Below are positions 63,225 to 64,000 of a DNA stretch of 64,000 nt, piece after piece. Origin of the DNA: Streptomyces sp. HUAS 15-9 (GTDB lineage: Bacteria > Actinomycetota > Actinomycetes > Streptomycetales > Streptomycetaceae); contig NZ_CP106798.1 of assembly GCF_025642155.1 (NCBI RefSeq), positions 5,456,001-5,520,000 of the forward strand, written 5' to 3'. The notes below the pieces were generated by a model. It was given only the letters and a program-made list of their open reading frames with translations, had not been told where the DNA came from and did no database searches. A program made the position numbers and the translations under genes. The stretch's first letter is position 1. Every line of letters starts with the position of its first letter.

Positions 63225-64000
63225 ATGCGTGGAATTCTTCTGGCCGGGGGCACCGGTTCGCGACTGTGGCCACTGACCCGCTCGGTGTCGAAGCAGTTGC
63301 TGCCGGTTTTCGACAAGCCGATGGTCTATTACCCGCTTTCCACACTGGTGATGGCCGGTGTGCGCGAGATCCTTGTCATCACCACCCCCGAAGACCAGTA
63401 CCAGTTCCGTCGTTTGCTCGGCGACGGCGGTCAACTCGGCCTGCGCCTCGCATACATGGCGCAGGAGCGCCCGGAGGGCATCGCCCAGGCCTTCCTCCTG
63501 GGAGCCGACTTCATCGGTGACGAGTCGGTGGCCCTGATCCTGGGCGACAACATCTTCTACGGAAGTGGCCTCGGCACCCGGCTGGCCCGCCACGACGACC
63601 TCGAGGGCGGCACGGTGTTCGCCTACCCGGTCGCCAATCCCTCGGCCTACGGCGTCGTGGAGTTCGACGAGTCGGGCCGGGCCCTGTCCATCGAGGAGAA
63701 GCCGGCCCGCCCGAAGTCCCGCTACGCCGTGCCCGGCCTCTACTTCTACGACCGCCACGTCGTGGAGGTCGCCCGCGGTCTGCGCCCCAGCGCCCGGGGC
63801 GAGTTGGAGATCTCCGACCTCAACCGCGTCTATCTGGACTCCGGGACGCTCCGGGTCACCCGACTGGACCGGGGCACCGCATGGCTGGACACCGGGACCT
63901 TCACCTCCCTGATGCAGGCGTCGGAGTTCGTCCGGGTGATCGAGGAGCGCCAGGGCTTCAAGGTCGGGTGCGTGGAGGAAGCGGTGTGGCGCGCCGGCCT
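63225..64000 (+). CDS. rmlA: Glucose-1-phosphate thymidylyltransferase (partial, runs off the window)
   Basis: The first 258 codons of a nucleotidyltransferase making dTDP-glucose from glucose-1-phosphate and dTTP, the entry to dTDP-rhamnose and other deoxysugars. Hallmarks: [60 protein letters not shown] and [13 protein letters not shown]. The 3' end lies beyond 64000; about 30 more residues are expected. It begins a dTDP-sugar/glycan locus together with the neighbouring GT2, GtrA and GT-C genes. No clear ribosome site is seen before the ATG. Confidence 0.92.
   Translation, partial: MRGILLAGGTGSRLWPLTRSVSKQLLPVFDKPMVYYPLSTLVMAGVREILVITTPEDQYQFRRLLGDGGQLGLRLAYMAQERPEGIAQAFLLGADFIGDESVALILGDNIFYGSGLGTRLARHDDLEGGTVFAYPVANPSAYGVVEFDESGRALSIEEKPARPKSRYAVPGLYFYDRHVVEVARGLRPSARGELEISDLNRVYLDSGTLRVTRLDRGTAWLDTGTFTSLMQASEFVRVIEERQGFKVGCVEEAVWRAG

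Noticed and set aside
1..64000. tRNA, rRNA or CRISPR loci
   Set aside because: Reading both strands, I saw no cloverleaf with a T-loop GTTCGANTC context, no rRNA segments and no regularly spaced repeats; a covariance-model scan would settle small RNAs.

Overview
The window is a stretch of a Streptomyces chromosome. It is very GC-rich with strongly GC3-biased codons, uses many GTG and TTG starts, and carries actinobacterial signatures: mycothiol conjugate amidase (mca), GTP-type PEP carboxykinase, an LAxTG sortase substrate, WXG100 proteins, an IdeR/DmdR-type iron box and the class III adenylate cyclase. From memory (not checked), the backbone order birA - cya - enoyl-CoA hydratase - GGDEF - hutH ... 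metB - ilvA - greA - mca - DUF255 - pckG matches the core of S. coelicolor around SCO4927-SCO4979, so most of the window is ordinary core chromosome interrupted by accessory insertions.

Layout. 0.1-7 kb: biotin ligase, adenylate cyclase, a frameshifted surface-type gene, a crotonase, a GAF-GGDEF protein and histidine ammonia-lyase carrying an in-frame palindromic insert. 7-16.7 kb: envelope block with a lipoprotein, a small LAxTG wall protein, an L,D-transpeptidase lipoprotein, a MacB-like ABC pair and a large secreted subtilase. 16.7-20.6 kb: divergent XRE regulator/alcohol dehydrogenase, a VOC protein behind an iron box, and a GNAT-AAA ATPase fusion.

20.8-27.4 kb is the standout region. 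About 5.2 kb of minus-strand genes lies between two nearly identical 589-bp direct repeats. The repeats are the 3' part of an SDR/NmrA-like gene, complete on the left and 5'-truncated on the right. The insert encodes two WXG100-like proteins, a 564-aa putative type VII-secreted toxin (YxxxD signal near residue 96, C-terminal RNase A-like CdiA-CT domain), a candidate immunity protein, an orphan truncated RNase A-like cassette, a CdiI-like immunity protein and a small membrane protein. They are packed as one operon with several stop/start overlaps. This looks like a horizontally acquired polymorphic toxin-immunity island that could still be excisable by homologous recombination. A truncated, frameshifted DUF4291 gene sits at its right edge.

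27.4-32.2 kb: accessory secreted proteins (a sortase-like-anchored or membrane-tethered protein and a trypsin-like protease with a repeat-rich C-terminus), gene debris and a membrane-anchored helical protein. 32.4-44.1 kb: core metabolism and regulation (metB, a SigE-type sigma factor with a small membrane protein, MarR, ilvA, a DrrAB-type exporter, greA, DUF4307, mca, and a STAND NTPase-TPR protein whose P-loop lysine is replaced by Arg).

44.3-54 kb: DUF255 protein followed by a coupled surface-glycan cluster: processive-type GT2, GT39-like GT-C, GT2-GtrA fusion and a secreted galactose-oxidase-like copper radical oxidase with an excalibur-like tail. The GT2-GtrA gene carries two copies of a palindromic element, one inside its 5' end and one over its stop codon. 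54-58 kb: Mut7-C RNase protein, an MFS/TetR efflux operon with an operator over a leaderless-type promoter, and hemolysin III. 58-64 kb: pckG and the start of a second glycan locus (GtrA, GT2, GT-C, and rmlA running off the window).
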